Shown here: positions 34,253-44,830 of the stretch, in pieces
How positions within the stretch are numbered: position 1 is the stretch's first letter
How the letters are laid out: each line of letters starts with the position of its first letter
Assembly: GCA_025408425.1 (NCBI GenBank)
Contig: JANXYX010000032.1
Coordinates: forward strand, 1 to 61,856
Direction: 5' to 3'
Length of the DNA: 61,856 nt
Origin: Granulicella sp.
Lineage (GTDB): Bacteria; Acidobacteriota; Terriglobia; Terriglobales; Acidobacteriaceae
Position numbers and translations under genes: made by a program
Notes under the pieces: model-generated
Databases searched by the model: none
What the model was told of the DNA's origin: nothing
Seen by the model: only the letters and a program-made list of their open reading frames with translations

Positions 34253-34906
34253 ATGGATAAGGCTGCAATACTGTTGAAATTGCGTGAGATCGGGTTGGTT
34301 CCGGTCCTCCGCGCGGAATCGGTCGACCAGGCCATGGCACTCGCCACGGCAATTGCCGCTGGCGGCGTCACCGTTCTGGAGATAACCATGACGGTGCCGG
34401 GTGCCATCCGTGTCATGCGTCGTCTCGCCGAAGAGCGCCCCGATATCCTTATTGGCGCGGGCACCGTTCTCGATGCCGAAACCGCCCGCATGTGCATCCT
34501 CGAAGGCGCAAAATTTGTTGTAAGCCCTGCACTCAACCTCAAGACCATCGAAATGTGCCATCGCTACACGGTGCCTGTACTGCCCGGAGCGTTGACCCCA
34601 ACCGAAGTCGTTACCGCATGGCAGGCTGGCGCGGATGTCGTTAAGATATTTCCTGCCAGCGCAATGGGTGGTGCTAAATATCTCAAGACCCTCAAAGCAC
34701 CATTGCCCCAGATCGAGATGATTCCCACCGGCGGAGTTTCTCAAGCCACCGCTGCAGACTTCCTCGATGCCGGAGCCTTTGCGCTTGGCGTCGGAGCGGA
34801 TCTTGTCGATGCCAAGGCAATGAGCGAAGGCCGCCCGGAAGTAATCACTGAGAGCGCCCGCAAATACCTGCAGATCGTTCAGGAGTTTCGCAAAGCTCAT
34901 TTATAG
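34253..34906 (+). CDS. eda: KDPG aldolase (2-keto-3-deoxy-6-phosphogluconate aldolase)
   Basis: A 217-aa class I aldolase. The Schiff-base lysine is in DVVKIFPASAMGG and the catalytic Glu is in VLEITMTVPGAI; PTGGVSQATAADFLDAGA binds phosphate. The ATG at 34253 is preceded by AGGGAGA; the frame opens at 34199, overlapping the kinase. Product pyruvate and glyceraldehyde-3-phosphate enter central metabolism. The 3' end overlaps the convergent lyase gene by 6 bp. Confidence 0.93.
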   Translation: MDKAAILLKLREIGLVPVLRAESVDQAMALATAIAAGGVTVLEITMTVPGAIRVMRRLAEERPDILIGAGTVLDAETARMCILEGAKFVVSPALNLKTIEMCHRYTVPVLPGALTPTEVVTAWQAGADVVKIFPASAMGGAKYLKTLKAPLPQIEMIPTGGVSQATAADFLDAGAFALGVGADLVDAKAMSEGRPEVITESARKYLQIVQEFRKAHL

Positions 34907-36208
34907 GGCCTGTGCCCGTCGCACCCAGAGCAGCGGCTGTCGGATAGGGAAGCAGCGTTGAATGACCGGATCGGTAGGGTCCGGATTCAACGTTTTCCAT
35001 AGCTCGACATACTCTGGTCTAGAGTACGCGCGGCCCGCAAGCAACAAGCTCGGCTGTCGCACTGGAAGTGCGGAGAAGTGCGAAGCGTCGGCCCGATAGG
35101 GCCATGAACCGCGATTTTGGATAAACGGGAAATGGCGCGCAACGGCGGTTCGCATGCCCGGGCCATCCTGCAACTCATACTCCCAAACACTCTCAAACCT
35201 AGTCGAAAGAAGATCGCATATGCCAGCTAGCATATCCAGATTGAACAGCGAATTGCGATAAGGTGTCGGCGTTGTCAGTTCATGCGGAAAACTTCCGTCG
35301 GCGGTGATTTGGGCTCTAATGGTCGTCGATCTAAATTGATGTCGTAACTCGACCAGTAGGTGGCCATCGCTCTTACTCGATACTGGGGCCAGCCGCGCAA
35401 ACGCCGCCGCTTGCAACAGCCAGGAAGAACCATGGTGGTTCTTTTGGTCGCGTGCGAGCAAAGCCACACGGGCACTCGTCAGCCAGTCAAGATAGGCAGT
35501 AAACCACGCGTACACCGCACTCATCTCTCCGTCATCCAAGACTTCAGAACGGGCTAGAAAGCTGGTTGCCTGCGCGACCTCGGCCAAATCCACTGTCTCG
35601 ATCACACCCTCAAATCGCGCCACTGATGTCCCCGGCACCAACTGAGCATAAGGCAATGCGGGCGTCATCCTCTGCGCAGGATCCACGAACCAGGCGCGGA
35701 GGTGGGTCGCTGCATGGCTCGCGTATCGTCTTTCTCCGGTCAACACAAACGCAGCGATCAGGCCGGAAACAAGCATGCTGAAGTTCAAAAGTGCTGCGCT
35801 ATGAGCGGCAAACGCATCAGGGTTAACCGTATTGAGGCGTTGAGTGTACTTGCCGTCTCCAGCGGATGTATCGGCCCACCACTCTTCAGCTTCAGAGTAG
35901 AAGTCGTGTACGTTCCCCGGGTTCCGAGGACAAGGGAATGCAGTCAGAGTGGCCGGTGGCATGGCAAGATAGCGTTCTGCGGCCGTTAAAATTCGGTCGT
36001 GGTCAATCGCTGCAACGTCTGTGTGTGAACCGGCACCGCCCGAGCTAAGTGGTCGCGTTTGACCAGACAGCAATGTAGGTGCACAGCAGACGGCGGCTGC
36101 ATTGGTACAAAAGTGTCTGCGAGAGTAGCGAGTGGCGACCAAGGCGTTTTGCGGAAGGTTATCATGCCTCTCCGCGCGCTGCACCCCATTCCATGCAGCG
36201 CACAACAT
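34901..36208 (-). CDS. Alginate-lyase-superfamily protein (PL5-like)
   Basis: A 435-aa protein with a Tat-like segment (TRYSRRHFCTNAAAVCCAP, about residues 27-45) and then a (alpha/alpha) toroid of the AlgL type. Family stretches are WWADTSAGDGKYTQRLNTVNPDAFAAHS, the substrate-site DQKNHHGSSWLLQAAAFARL and DGSFPHELTTPTPYRNSLFNLDML. It likely depolymerises a uronate polymer by beta-elimination, giving substrate for the adjacent KduI/KduD/KdgK/Eda route. The start is uncertain because the first 26 residues are poorly supported and no strong RBS is seen. The polymer could be other than alginate. Confidence 0.83.
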   Translation of the reverse strand: MLCAAWNGVQRAERHDNLPQNALVATRYSRRHFCTNAAAVCCAPTLLSGQTRPLSSGGAGSHTDVAAIDHDRILTAAERYLAMPPATLTAFPCPRNPGNVHDFYSEAEEWWADTSAGDGKYTQRLNTVNPDAFAAHSAALLNFSMLVSGLIAAFVLTGERRYASHAATHLRAWFVDPAQRMTPALPYAQLVPGTSVARFEGVIETVDLAEVAQATSFLARSEVLDDGEMSAVYAWFTAYLDWLTSARVALLARDQKNHHGSSWLLQAAAFARLAPVSSKSDGHLLVELRHQFRSTTIRAQITADGSFPHELTTPTPYRNSLFNLDMLAGICDLLSTRFESVWEYELQDGPGMRTAVARHFPFIQNRGSWPYRADASHFSALPVRQPSLLLAGRAYSRPEYVELWKTLNPDPTDPVIQRCFPIRQPLLWVRRAQAL

Positions 36209-36266
36209 AGCTTTAGCGCAAAGCCGTTAGGACGAACCGTAATAGGAACGATAAGCTGTAAGGAGC

Positions 36267-38513
36267 ATGACAAAGTTCATTCAGTTCACACTTCGTTTCA
36301 CACTGCCCCTACTATTTGTAATCACCGGCCAAATGGCTTATGGCTATCAGCAAACCGTGCGCCTATGTGTCCACGATCAGAGTGGACGCGCCATCGTTGG
36401 CGTGCAATTGCAGGGAATCGGTGATCCCAGTCAGCAGACGTCTACTGATAGCAGTGGCTGCGTGGACCTGACACTGCGTTCGGGCACACCGGCAGAGGTA
36501 AAGCTGACTCATCCCGGCTTCGAAGACCTTATTCAATCTTTGTCTCAAGCCGCACCAATCACTGTGGTTATGCGCGCTGCCGCTCGTAATGTAGTTGTTG
36601 ACGTCACCGCGGCGCGTGTCCCCCTAGCCCTTGAGGCTACAGCCAGCAGCGTGCGGTCGATGTCTTCGCAACAACTCAGCGAAGCTCCCGGCCTCACTCT
36701 CGACGATCGGCTCCGTCAGGTTGCCGGCTTTCAACTCTTCCGCCGGACCAGCGGATGGGTTGCGAATCCCACCACGCAAGGATCGTCTCTGCGTGGCCTC
36801 GGTTCAACCGCTGCCAGCAGAACGCTGGTCCTTAGCGATCAGGTCCCGCTGAACGATGCTTTCGGTGGCTGGATCCATTGGAACGAAGCTCCACAACTTG
36901 TCATCAACAACGTAGAGCTAATGCGCGGTGGCGCCTCTGATCTTTATGGCTCCAGCGCCATCGGTGGTGTGATTGACGTAGTCCCGGTAAGGCCCAAAGG
37001 GCGCAGCGTACAGCTCGATATTTCAGGAGCAAGCCGAATGACCTCGACGGTAAATGGCCTTGTCACCCAGAACGTAGGACGATGGGAGGCTTTGGCTGCG
37101 ACCACATTATTTCGAACAGACGGGTACACCCTCACCGCTCCTGCCGTCAGGGGTCTCGTAGACGTTCCTTCTAACGTTCACTCGCAAAGTGGTCGGGTGG
37201 AGTTTCTCCGTTCCATCCGAAGCGATGACGGCATCTTTTTGCGCGGCAATCTGCTTAACGAGGCCCGCAGCAACGGAACTCCGCTGCAGACTAACGCCAC
37301 TCGTCTATGGAGATATATTGCCGGCGGTGATTGGTCAGTGCCCGGTTCGGGGAGAGTACTGCTGCGCCTCTACGGCACAGATCAGGGCTATCGTCAGAGC
37401 TTCTCCTCCATCGCGGCTAACCGAGCGACCGAGCGTCTCACTCGTCTGCAACGAGTGCCCACACAGCAACTCGGTGGTGCGTTGCAATGGGCGCGCTCCT
37501 ACGGAGTTCTCACCTTCGTTGCAGGCGGCGACCTGATAGACACACGCGCTACCGACAACGAAACTCCCGTCACCAACGGTGTTAATCAGACAACCATCTC
37601 CACCACGGCCCGCCAGCGGCAGGGAGGTGGATATGGTGAAGCACTTTGGCAACCGCAGAATTGGTCCATCGCTTTTTCCTCCCGCGTCGATCAATTCCGC
37701 AGTTTCGATGCAAGACAAGTTGCCGGCTCAATCAAAACCACTCTTCCAGTTACTTCAGAGATAGTCTTTGACCCCCGATTAGGCATCGTTCGCAAGCTTG
37801 GCGCTGGCGTGTCGCTCACCGCCTCGGCCTTTCGCGCATTTCGTGGACCGTCAATGAATGAGCTCTATCGCACCGGACAGGTAGGCCAGCAAACGACGCT
37901 GGCAAACCCCAGTCTCAGGTCAGAGAGGGCAACAGGCTTCGAGGCCGGATCACTGTGGACGAACCGGCATATAGGCTCACTCCGGGCGAGCTATTTCTGG
38001 ACCCAGGTCAACCGTCCTGTCGCTGCGGTCACCTTGAGCTCCACTCCAACCAGTGTCTTGCTGCAGCGTCAAAATCTCGGCCAACTCGTCAGCCGTGGTC
38101 TTACCTTTGAGTCTGTAATTCGCCCCGCGGAATACCTGACGATCACTGGCGGGTATCAGTTCGCAGATTCCACTGTCACCAAATTCCAAGCCGACCCAAC
38201 CTTGGTAGGGAAGTGGACCGCTCAGGTCCCCCACCATACTGCAACCGCCCAGATTCGTTTGGAGAAACAGCATTTTGGAATACTAGCCGTTGACCTCCGT
38301 GCTAGCGGCCAGCAGTTTGACGACTCCGCGAATCAATTTCGTTTAGCCCCTTACGCTCAGGTTGACCTCTACGTAGAACATCCATTCAGCCATCATTTAT
38401 TCGCCTACGGATCTATCCAGAACCTGGCAGGCAACCTCATCGAAGCAGGCCGGACTCCCATCCTGACGCTCGGAATTCCAAGGACCTTCTCTACAGGCAT
38501 CAGATTCCGATAG
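36267..38513 (+). CDS. TonB-dependent outer-membrane receptor
   Basis: A 748-aa protein. A signal peptide ends near GQMAYG. A carboxypeptidase-regulatory-like/DUF4198-type domain follows (VCVHDQSGRAIVGVQLQG, about 28-105). The plug domain has LDDRLRQVAGFQLFRRTSG, SLRGLGSTAASRTLVLSDQVPLNDAFGGW and ELMRGGASDLYGSSAIGGVIDV. A 22-strand-type barrel ends in IRFR. AAGGAG precedes the ATG. It is divergent from the alginate-lyase gene, suggesting uptake of oligouronides, though siderophore or vitamin receptors share this architecture. Confidence 0.9.
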   Translation: MTKFIQFTLRFTLPLLFVITGQMAYGYQQTVRLCVHDQSGRAIVGVQLQGIGDPSQQTSTDSSGCVDLTLRSGTPAEVKLTHPGFEDLIQSLSQAAPITVVMRAAARNVVVDVTAARVPLALEATASSVRSMSSQQLSEAPGLTLDDRLRQVAGFQLFRRTSGWVANPTTQGSSLRGLGSTAASRTLVLSDQVPLNDAFGGWIHWNEAPQLVINNVELMRGGASDLYGSSAIGGVIDVVPVRPKGRSVQLDISGASRMTSTVNGLVTQNVGRWEALAATTLFRTDGYTLTAPAVRGLVDVPSNVHSQSGRVEFLRSIRSDDGIFLRGNLLNEARSNGTPLQTNATRLWRYIAGGDWSVPGSGRVLLRLYGTDQGYRQSFSSIAANRATERLTRLQRVPTQQLGGALQWARSYGVLTFVAGGDLIDTRATDNETPVTNGVNQTTISTTARQRQGGGYGEALWQPQNWSIAFSSRVDQFRSFDARQVAGSIKTTLPVTSEIVFDPRLGIVRKLGAGVSLTASAFRAFRGPSMNELYRTGQVGQQTTLANPSLRSERATGFEAGSLWTNRHIGSLRASYFWTQVNRPVAAVTLSSTPTSVLLQRQNLGQLVSRGLTFESVIRPAEYLTITGGYQFADSTVTKFQADPTLVGKWTAQVPHHTATAQIRLEKQHFGILAVDLRASGQQFDDSANQFRLAPYAQVDLYVEHPFSHHLFAYGSIQNLAGNLIEAGRTPILTLGIPRTFSTGIRFR

Positions 38514-38656
38514 TTGGTCAAGTGCAACGAGCTTCACAGTTATGACCCCAATATCTGGGGGCATACTTTTATATTCAAAGTAGGATATCCGACGTATTGG
38601 AGTCTGCTGGGATGCTCAGCATGGCAGGTTAGCGCTGTGATCAAGATTCGAAAACT

Positions 38657-39709
38657 ATGACCAATAAGCCGGAAACCAGCGTCTCGCCCAACACAAAACG
38701 AACCAGTCTTCGCGATCTCGCAGACTATCTGGGGGTCTCGCAAACCACGGTTTCTCTCGTGCTGAATAACGCACCTCAGGCCAAAAACCTGACCGCCGAG
38801 ACGCGCCGCCGAGTGCTGGAGGCGGCTAAATGGCATAACTACCGGCCTAGCTACTTCGCACGGAATCTTGCCAAGGGTCGAAGCGAATCAATCGGCGTGA
38901 TGGCCCCAGACCACAGCGACCCCTACTTCGCCGTCGTCATGGGGGGCGTTGAGAAGTATCTGGTGAAGAAGCGCTACCTGTACTTCACCTCCTGCCACTA
39001 CTGGCTTCCCGAGCTTATGGATGAATATCCTCGCCTGCTGCTGGATCGTGGAGCGGAAGGTCTTTTGTTGCTCGGCACAAATGCCTACTTTGATAGCCCG
39101 CTCCCCATCGTCGCAGTCTCCGCGCACAAAGAACGGCCAGGCGTAACCAATGTGATCCTCGATCACGCACTTTCCGCTCAATTGGTCCTCCAGCATCTCT
39201 ACGAGTTTGGGCATAGAAAAATTGCATTTATGCAAGGTCATGAGCACACAACCGATTCTGAGTTCAGGTGGGAAGCTACCGTCGCTGCGGCACGTGAGTT
39301 TGGTATCCAGATCCGGCCCGAACTGACCATGAAACTTGAATCGGATAGTTGCTCACCCTCAGTCGGCTACGGCCCCGTAAAGAGGCTTATCTCTAGGACT
39401 CGTGACTTCACTGCTATCTTTTGCTTCAACGACACCGCAGCAATGGGTGCAATCCGCGCACTCAAGGAAGCAGGCTTACAAGTACCCGGTGATGTGTCTG
39501 TAGTCGGATTTGACGACGTAATCAGCGCGGGCTTTCAGGTCCCCAGTCTGACTACGGTTCGACAGCCAATGGCTAAGATGGGACAGGTGGCGAGTAAAAT
39601 TCTGTTAGAGAGAATTGCACAGCCCGACAAACCCTACGTCACAGAAGTTGTGATGGAACCGCAACTGATCATCCGAGAGTCGACGGGACCCGCCAAAGCC
39701 GGAATCTGA
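38657..39709 (+). CDS. LacI-family transcriptional regulator
   Basis: A 350-aa repressor. The HTH is TSLRDLADYLGVSQTTVSLVLNNAPQAKNLTAETRRRVLEAA (about residues 14-55), with a hinge then a periplasmic-binding-like sensor domain (SIGVMAPDHSDPYFAVVMGGVEKYL; GDVSVVGFDDVISAGFQVPSLTTVRQP). It follows the uronate module and precedes the GH3/Oar region, whose promoters carry LacI-type sites (centres near 40621, 44881 and 45090). Control of those sites by this protein is a hypothesis. Confidence 0.94.
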   Translation: MTNKPETSVSPNTKRTSLRDLADYLGVSQTTVSLVLNNAPQAKNLTAETRRRVLEAAKWHNYRPSYFARNLAKGRSESIGVMAPDHSDPYFAVVMGGVEKYLVKKRYLYFTSCHYWLPELMDEYPRLLLDRGAEGLLLLGTNAYFDSPLPIVAVSAHKERPGVTNVILDHALSAQLVLQHLYEFGHRKIAFMQGHEHTTDSEFRWEATVAAAREFGIQIRPELTMKLESDSCSPSVGYGPVKRLISRTRDFTAIFCFNDTAAMGAIRALKEAGLQVPGDVSVVGFDDVISAGFQVPSLTTVRQPMAKMGQVASKILLERIAQPDKPYVTEVVMEPQLIIRESTGPAKAGI

Positions 39710-39829
39710 TGCCGCTCTGCAGCGATGACAGGTTCTGCTCTGTCCCGCTCGGTATCCACCACCCTTGTTTTCCTAGGGCCACCCGGTTCTCGGTCGACGA
39801 GTTCAAGGCCTGGTGGTTCGATCAGTCAG

Positions 39830-40237
39830 TCATTGGTGGGCGTCTTGAGCTCGCATTCTTTCTTTCAGACTTTTGGCAAGCTTTTCAACTTCTGCAGCCT
39901 TCTTAATTACGGCGAGAGAGAGCGTGTCCTTATTGCTCTTCGCCACCTCAGCTTTTAACTCCTGTGCCAACTCGTAGAGTTTGTTCGTATCGGCCAGGAT
40001 TTGCGCTTGACGCACTTCTTCAGGTGACATAGCAGCAGGTTGGGCTGCGCCCTGCTTGGTCGCCTCATCAGACTTTTGCGTCTCGACACTGGTGGGCTGT
40101 GCCGTTGCAGCGGCACCGCTTGTTGGAGCAGCCTCCTTCTGAGCTTGCGAAGATGCAGGGACTTCCAGCGCCACACACAGAACAGCGGCAGCAAGCGCGC
40201 CGCGAACGAAGGCCGAATTCCTAATATGACGTTTCAT
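39830..40237 (-). CDS. Small secreted coiled-coil protein (paralogue of 50134-50538)
   Basis: A 135-aa protein with a signal peptide (cleavage near SSQA, residue 32) and an Ala/Thr/Gln/Pro-rich low-complexity linker (33-70). The helical C-terminus is ADTNKLYELAQELKAEVAKSN...AAEVEKLAKSLKERMR, probably a periplasmic coiled coil. The same helical signature occurs in the protein at 50134-50538. It is divergent from a GH3 gene. No known function. It does not match a characterised family that I know. Confidence 0.8.
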   Translation of the reverse strand: MKRHIRNSAFVRGALAAAVLCVALEVPASSQAQKEAAPTSGAAATAQPTSVETQKSDEATKQGAAQPAAMSPEEVRQAQILADTNKLYELAQELKAEVAKSNKDTLSLAVIKKAAEVEKLAKSLKERMRAQDAHQ

Positions 40238-40617
40238 CTTCTTCCCCTCATCTGACAGATCAATCGGTCTTGGCTGGCGGTCGAAGACTACTCACCGGGC
40301 TCAGCATCGCTTCCCCCAGAGATATCAGGTGAATAAAACAGATAACGGATGTCTTCGTCCAGCAAACAATTCTGGCAGATGTCATGCCATCCAAAGAAGA
40401 GAGTTACTTCTTCTTGTGAGCGTCAAGTCGCCGTGGCCAGCAGTATAGAGTGCAATCGCATCTTATCCGCAGACGCGATGACGGCATGAAAGTAAGCAGC
40501 GAAGGCGAGATGGCCCGGTGCTCAGAACTTTTATACAACATCTGCGAGCACGGTCATTCAGATCACCGCCTTTGAAGTGTCTTCAACAGTACAAGGATCC
40601 ATGATTTCCCATAAATA

Positions 40618-40625
40618 AAGCGCTT
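40618..40625. promoter_or_regulatory. LacI-type operator candidate before the GH3 gene
   Basis: AAGCGCTT lies within ATAAAGCGCTTAAAT, centred about 93 bp upstream of the TTG start. The core equals that of the 44876 site. The 476-bp gap 40238-40713 shows nothing else clear. Confidence 0.5.
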
Positions 40626-40713
40626 AAATAAATGGTCAGCCGTATTCGTTATCTGGTAAAAGGACGCGCAAAATGCGGTGCATATTTCAGATAGGCAAGG
40701 GCAGGGAGACATC

Positions 40714-43328
40714 TTGAGAAAGCAATTTTTGGTTTCAGTCACGAGTGCAGCTTTGCTGCTTGCAGGGTCTGCGTGGTCGCAGACCAACGCGCTTCCCGCT
40801 TATAAGAATACGAGCCTCCCCACAGAGCAGCGAGTCGATGATCTGGTTAAAAGGATGACTCTGGAGGAGAAGGCCTCCCAGCTCGTGAATCAGTCCCGCG
40901 CCATTCCACGGCTCGATATTCCTGCCTACGACTGGTGGAGCGAAGCTCTCCACGGTGTTGCATCCGGCACCGCAACGGTCTTTCCTGAACCAATTGGGCT
41001 TGCAGCCAGCTTTGATGCTCCGCTTATCCACGACATGGCCGTGGTTATCGGTACCGAAGGGCGTGCAAAGCACAACATGGCGGTTCGCGCCGGACGCCGC
41101 GACATCTTCGAAGGCCTCACTTTCTGGTCGCCCAATATCAATATCTTCCGAGATCCACGCTGGGGTCGCGGACAGGAGACCTACGGAGAAGACCCCTTCC
41201 TCACCGGACGAATGGCCGTAGCCTTCGTCACCGGCATGCAGGGCGACGACCCCAAATACCTGCGCGTCGTCTCAACGCCCAAACACTACGCCGTCCATAG
41301 CGGCCCCGAACCGTCGCGTCACGAGATCGATGTGGCCGTCTCCAAGCATGATGAGGAAGATACCTATCTCCCAGCCTTCCGCCAGGCGGTTGTCGAGGGC
41401 AGGGCCGCCTCCGTCATGTGCGTCTACAACAGCGTCAACGGCCAGCCCGGTTGCGCCAACGCCTTCTTACTCAAAGACACCCTGCGAGGAAAATGGAAGT
41501 TCAACGGCTACGTTGTCTCCGATTGTGATGCGGTAGCCGACATTCAACGCGGACATCACTACGTAAAGACCATGGCGGAAGCAGCCGCGGTCTCTCTCAA
41601 GGCAGGCACCGACAACGATTGTGCCGATTTCTTCGGTATGCAGAAGGACAACGCCGACTACGTGCGTTATGTAGACGCAGTCAAACAGGGATTCCTGACC
41701 GAGGCTGACGTGGACATTACTATCAGACGTCTGCTCACCGCACGATTTCGCCTGGGGCTGTTTGATCCGCCCGAGATGGTGAAGTACGCTCAGACCCCCG
41801 ACAGCGAGAATGACAGCGAAGAACATCGTCGTCTCGCCCTCAAAATTGCCCGCGAAACCATGGTGCTGCTCAAGAACGACGGTACCCTGCCTATCGCTCC
41901 AATGGTCAAAAGCATTGCCGTCGTTGGTCCGCTTGCGGATCAGATTCGTCCTCTCGAGGGCAACTACAATGGCACTCCGTCCCGCGCCACCACAGCGCTC
42001 GATGGCATCCGCAAGCAGTTTCCCAGCGCTAGAATCACGTTCGAGCCTGGCATGAACTTCCTTCGCCTGCCGGTACCTGTTCCGGCTGCGGTCCTCACAC
42101 ATGTCGACGGTCAGCCGGGACTACAGGCTGAGTTCTTCTCTAGCCCCGAACTGACCGGCAAACCGGTAGTAACTCGCATCGACGCGGACGTCGACAATAC
42201 CTTCAACATGTCCGGATCGGCCGAAAAGTCTTTCGTGCGCTGGACCGGCTTCATTACTCCAACCGAGTCGGGCAACTACAATCTCGGTGCATTCGGCCTG
42301 ATGAACAGGTTGTATCTCGACGACAAGCTGATCGTCGAAGACATGAAGTTACATGGCCCAGCCGCGAAGACTACTGTCATTAATCTAGAAAAAGGACACC
42401 GTTACAGATCAAGCTGGAGACGCTTGTAGGGAACGGGGCCTCCTCCAAACTCATCTGGTCGCGCGAGATCCCTGACGCTCTCGATCATGCTGTTACCGCT
42501 GCGAAAGAAGCCGACATCGTGGTCGCCGTGGTTGGCATCACTTCCGACCTGGAAGGAGAGGAGATGGATGTCGATGTGGCTGGATTCCACGGGGGAGACC
42601 GCACCAGTCTCGATCTGCCCAAGGAGGAAGAGGATCTCCTCAAAGCGGTCAAAGCAACCGGAAAACCGTTGGTCGTTACGCTCATGAACGGCAGTGCGTT
42701 GTCAGTCAACTGGGCTGACCAAAACGCCAACGCAATCATTGATGCCTGGTACTCCGGCGAAGAGGGAGGAACTGCAATTGCCGAAACCCTCTCCGGCGCC
42801 AACAACCCTGCCGGTCGTCTTCCAGTGACCTTTTACAAGAGCGTCGATCAACTCCCGCCGTTCATCGACTACGCCATGAAGGACCGAACCTACCGCTACT
42901 TTCACGGCACACCGCTATACCCTTTTGGCTATGGACTGAGCTACACCAAATTCGCCTATAGCAATCTCAAACTGAACCACGAGAAGCTCCACGCAGGTGA
43001 TTCGCTCAGCGTACAGGTCGACGTCAGCAACACCGGCAGCCGGGATGGTGATGAGGTCGTTGAAACCTACCTCATCCCGCCGCAGGTTACCGGCGCGCCC
43101 ACCCACGCGCTGCGCGGTTTTCAGCGCGTCAGTCTAAAGGCTGGTGAAACGAAACATGTCCAGATCGCTCTCACGCCACGCGACCTTAGCATCGTGAATG
43201 AGGCAGGGGATCGGGTAATCGCGTCAGGAGCATATGAACTCAGCGTTGGGGGTGGTCAACCAGCATCAGTCTCCGCAGCTCTCAGGGTAAAATTTGCGAT
43301 TGAGGGCCAACAGAAGCTGCCTGAGTAG
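40714..43328 (+). pseudogene. GH3 glycoside hydrolase with PA14 insert, single-base frameshift
   Basis: Two frames together give a near-complete secreted GH3 enzyme of about 870 aa. The first frame, from TTG 40714 with GGGAG upstream, has a signal peptide (LLLAGSAWSQ), KHYAVHSGPEPSRH, nucleophile-region VVSDCDAVADIQRGHHY and a PA14-like domain (QAEFFSSPELTGKPV). It ends at a TAG at 42427-42429. The reading continues in another frame from ATC 42408 (IKLETLVGNGASSKLIW...), through GDEVVETYL to the stop at 43326. One base is missing near 42403-42408. It is likely a beta-xylosidase/glucosidase. The lesion may be real or a sequencing error. Confidence 0.88.
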
Positions 43329-43379
43329 TTGAAATTTCAACTGGCGACACGAACGCTCTGCTTCATGCGGGGCGTTCGT
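43327..43379. terminator. Convergent hairpin region after GH3
   Basis: A perfect 16-nt palindrome (AGTTGAAATTTCAACT, 43327-43342) overlaps the GH3 stop. An 8-bp-stem hairpin follows (ACGAACGC 43349-43356 / GCGTTCGT 43372-43379). It separates GH3 from the convergent cytochrome gene. No T-tract, so termination is inferred. Confidence 0.4.
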
Positions 43380-43394
43380 CCGTTAGGAGCAGTA

Positions 43395-44636
43395 TCAGGG
43401 CTTGGGGGTGTCAGGATAGATCTTGATCCAGTGATTGCGCATAGTCGCACGCACGACTTTGCCTGCTGTCTCGGAGACGATAACGTTAGTGGGCTCAACC
43501 GGCATGTGGCAGTCGATACAGTTGCTTGCGATCGTGTGGCCCAACTTCTTTGCGACCCCGCAGCTTTGCCATTGATGGCAGGTCAAACACTTCTGTGAAT
43601 ACGAGGCGGCAGCGCGTTCAGTTGAATGCACATCGTGACAGGTGGAGCAGGTCATAACTGGCGACGACACATAGCAGCGGCTTCGCTGCAGCAGCCCAAC
43701 CTGGTTGCCATGGACATCAGGATGTTCCAGCGGATCGGTAGGAAGCGGCTTGAAGTAGTCTCCGAGGGGCCTTCCTGGAACATACGAAAAAGCTGGAGCG
43801 ATCGCTTCCCGCTGGATGCCGTTGTGGCACTGGGCGCACAGGTCTACCTGCCTGTCGCGAGCGAAATGGGCAGGATTGAGAATGGACTGTTCTTTCAGCC
43901 GCTGGGCGCCTGCAGCTTGAGATTTTTGCAATGCAATATGATCCGCTCCCGGTCCGTGGCAGCTTTCGCACGAGATGCCAGGGATTAGGCTGGCTCGGTC
44001 GTAGTGATTAGTGAGGGGGCTTGTTGAGAGCGGCCTGATGTAGGTTGCGTGGCACTCCAGGCAGCCGGGATTCACGGGGCGAGTGAAATCGGCTGTGCCA
44101 TCAATATAGCCAGGGCTATTGATCCAACGATGCCCATCGGTCCAGTAGCTTACCGGCAACTCGAAGAGTTGGTCCCCTTGCCAGTAAAGATAGGTCTGCC
44201 CACGCACTCCGGAGCCGGTTACCAGATCCATCCGTTCTGCACGGCTATGCTGGATCGAGCCCCAGCCTGTGATCGCCGTCTCATAGAAGGCATCGTCCTT
44301 AATCTGCATTTTAAAGATCAGACTGGGTTCGGAGGCTGTCTTCGCGGGGTCAGCGATGATCAGCATGTTTGAGCCATCGCGAAACGAGCCCAGCACGGAT
44401 TCCTTGGATGCAGTCTGCGAGGTCAAATGGTGCGAGGTATGTACATAGGAGGAGCTTTGCTCTTTATGACACGCAAAGCAACTCTGATCCCCCGTGTATT
44501 TCTCGCGAGCAAAGGGTAAGTGCTCAGGAGCAGTGATGCCTGCTTGAGCATTTGCCGGAACCGCGGCCACTGCCTGCGCTGCTGAGTAGTGAGATCCGGC
44601 GATGGCCAGAAGCAGAGCCGTTGCGGCCAGATTCAT
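43395..44636 (-). CDS. Seven-haem c-type cytochrome
   Basis: A 413-aa exported protein (signal peptide ending near SAAQA) with seven CxxCH haem sites in order: CFACH, CLECH, CESCH, CAQCH, CSTCH, CLTCH and CIDCH. The last is followed by MPVEPTNVIVSE. Spacing resembles secreted multihaem proteins often found with TPR proteins, and distant relatives of cytochrome c554/NrfA types. No quinol oxidase or other respiratory subunits are adjacent. Electron-transfer partner and role are unknown. Divergent from the Oar-like receptor. Confidence 0.9.
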   Translation of the reverse strand: MNLAATALLLAIAGSHYSAAQAVAAVPANAQAGITAPEHLPFAREKYTGDQSCFACHKEQSSSYVHTSHHLTSQTASKESVLGSFRDGSNMLIIADPAKTASEPSLIFKMQIKDDAFYETAITGWGSIQHSRAERMDLVTGSGVRGQTYLYWQGDQLFELPVSYWTDGHRWINSPGYIDGTADFTRPVNPGCLECHATYIRPLSTSPLTNHYDRASLIPGISCESCHGPGADHIALQKSQAAGAQRLKEQSILNPAHFARDRQVDLCAQCHNGIQREAIAPAFSYVPGRPLGDYFKPLPTDPLEHPDVHGNQVGLLQRSRCYVSSPVMTCSTCHDVHSTERAAASYSQKCLTCHQWQSCGVAKKLGHTIASNCIDCHMPVEPTNVIVSETAGKVVRATMRNHWIKIYPDTPKP

Positions 44637-44830
44637 CTTGAATTACTCCCGTTGTGTGCCTGCGAGGGCTGATTCTGAATCGGCCTTATCTATCCGTGTA
44701 GCGGCCACTGTTAGCTCAATGTTGCTTGATGAAGACCACTGTAACTGAAGTGGGTGGGTCTGGACGAATAGTAGGAACCCTGCCGGCGCAACCCAACCTC
44801 GGAGCGTTCCAAATTATTGGAAGAATTTTG

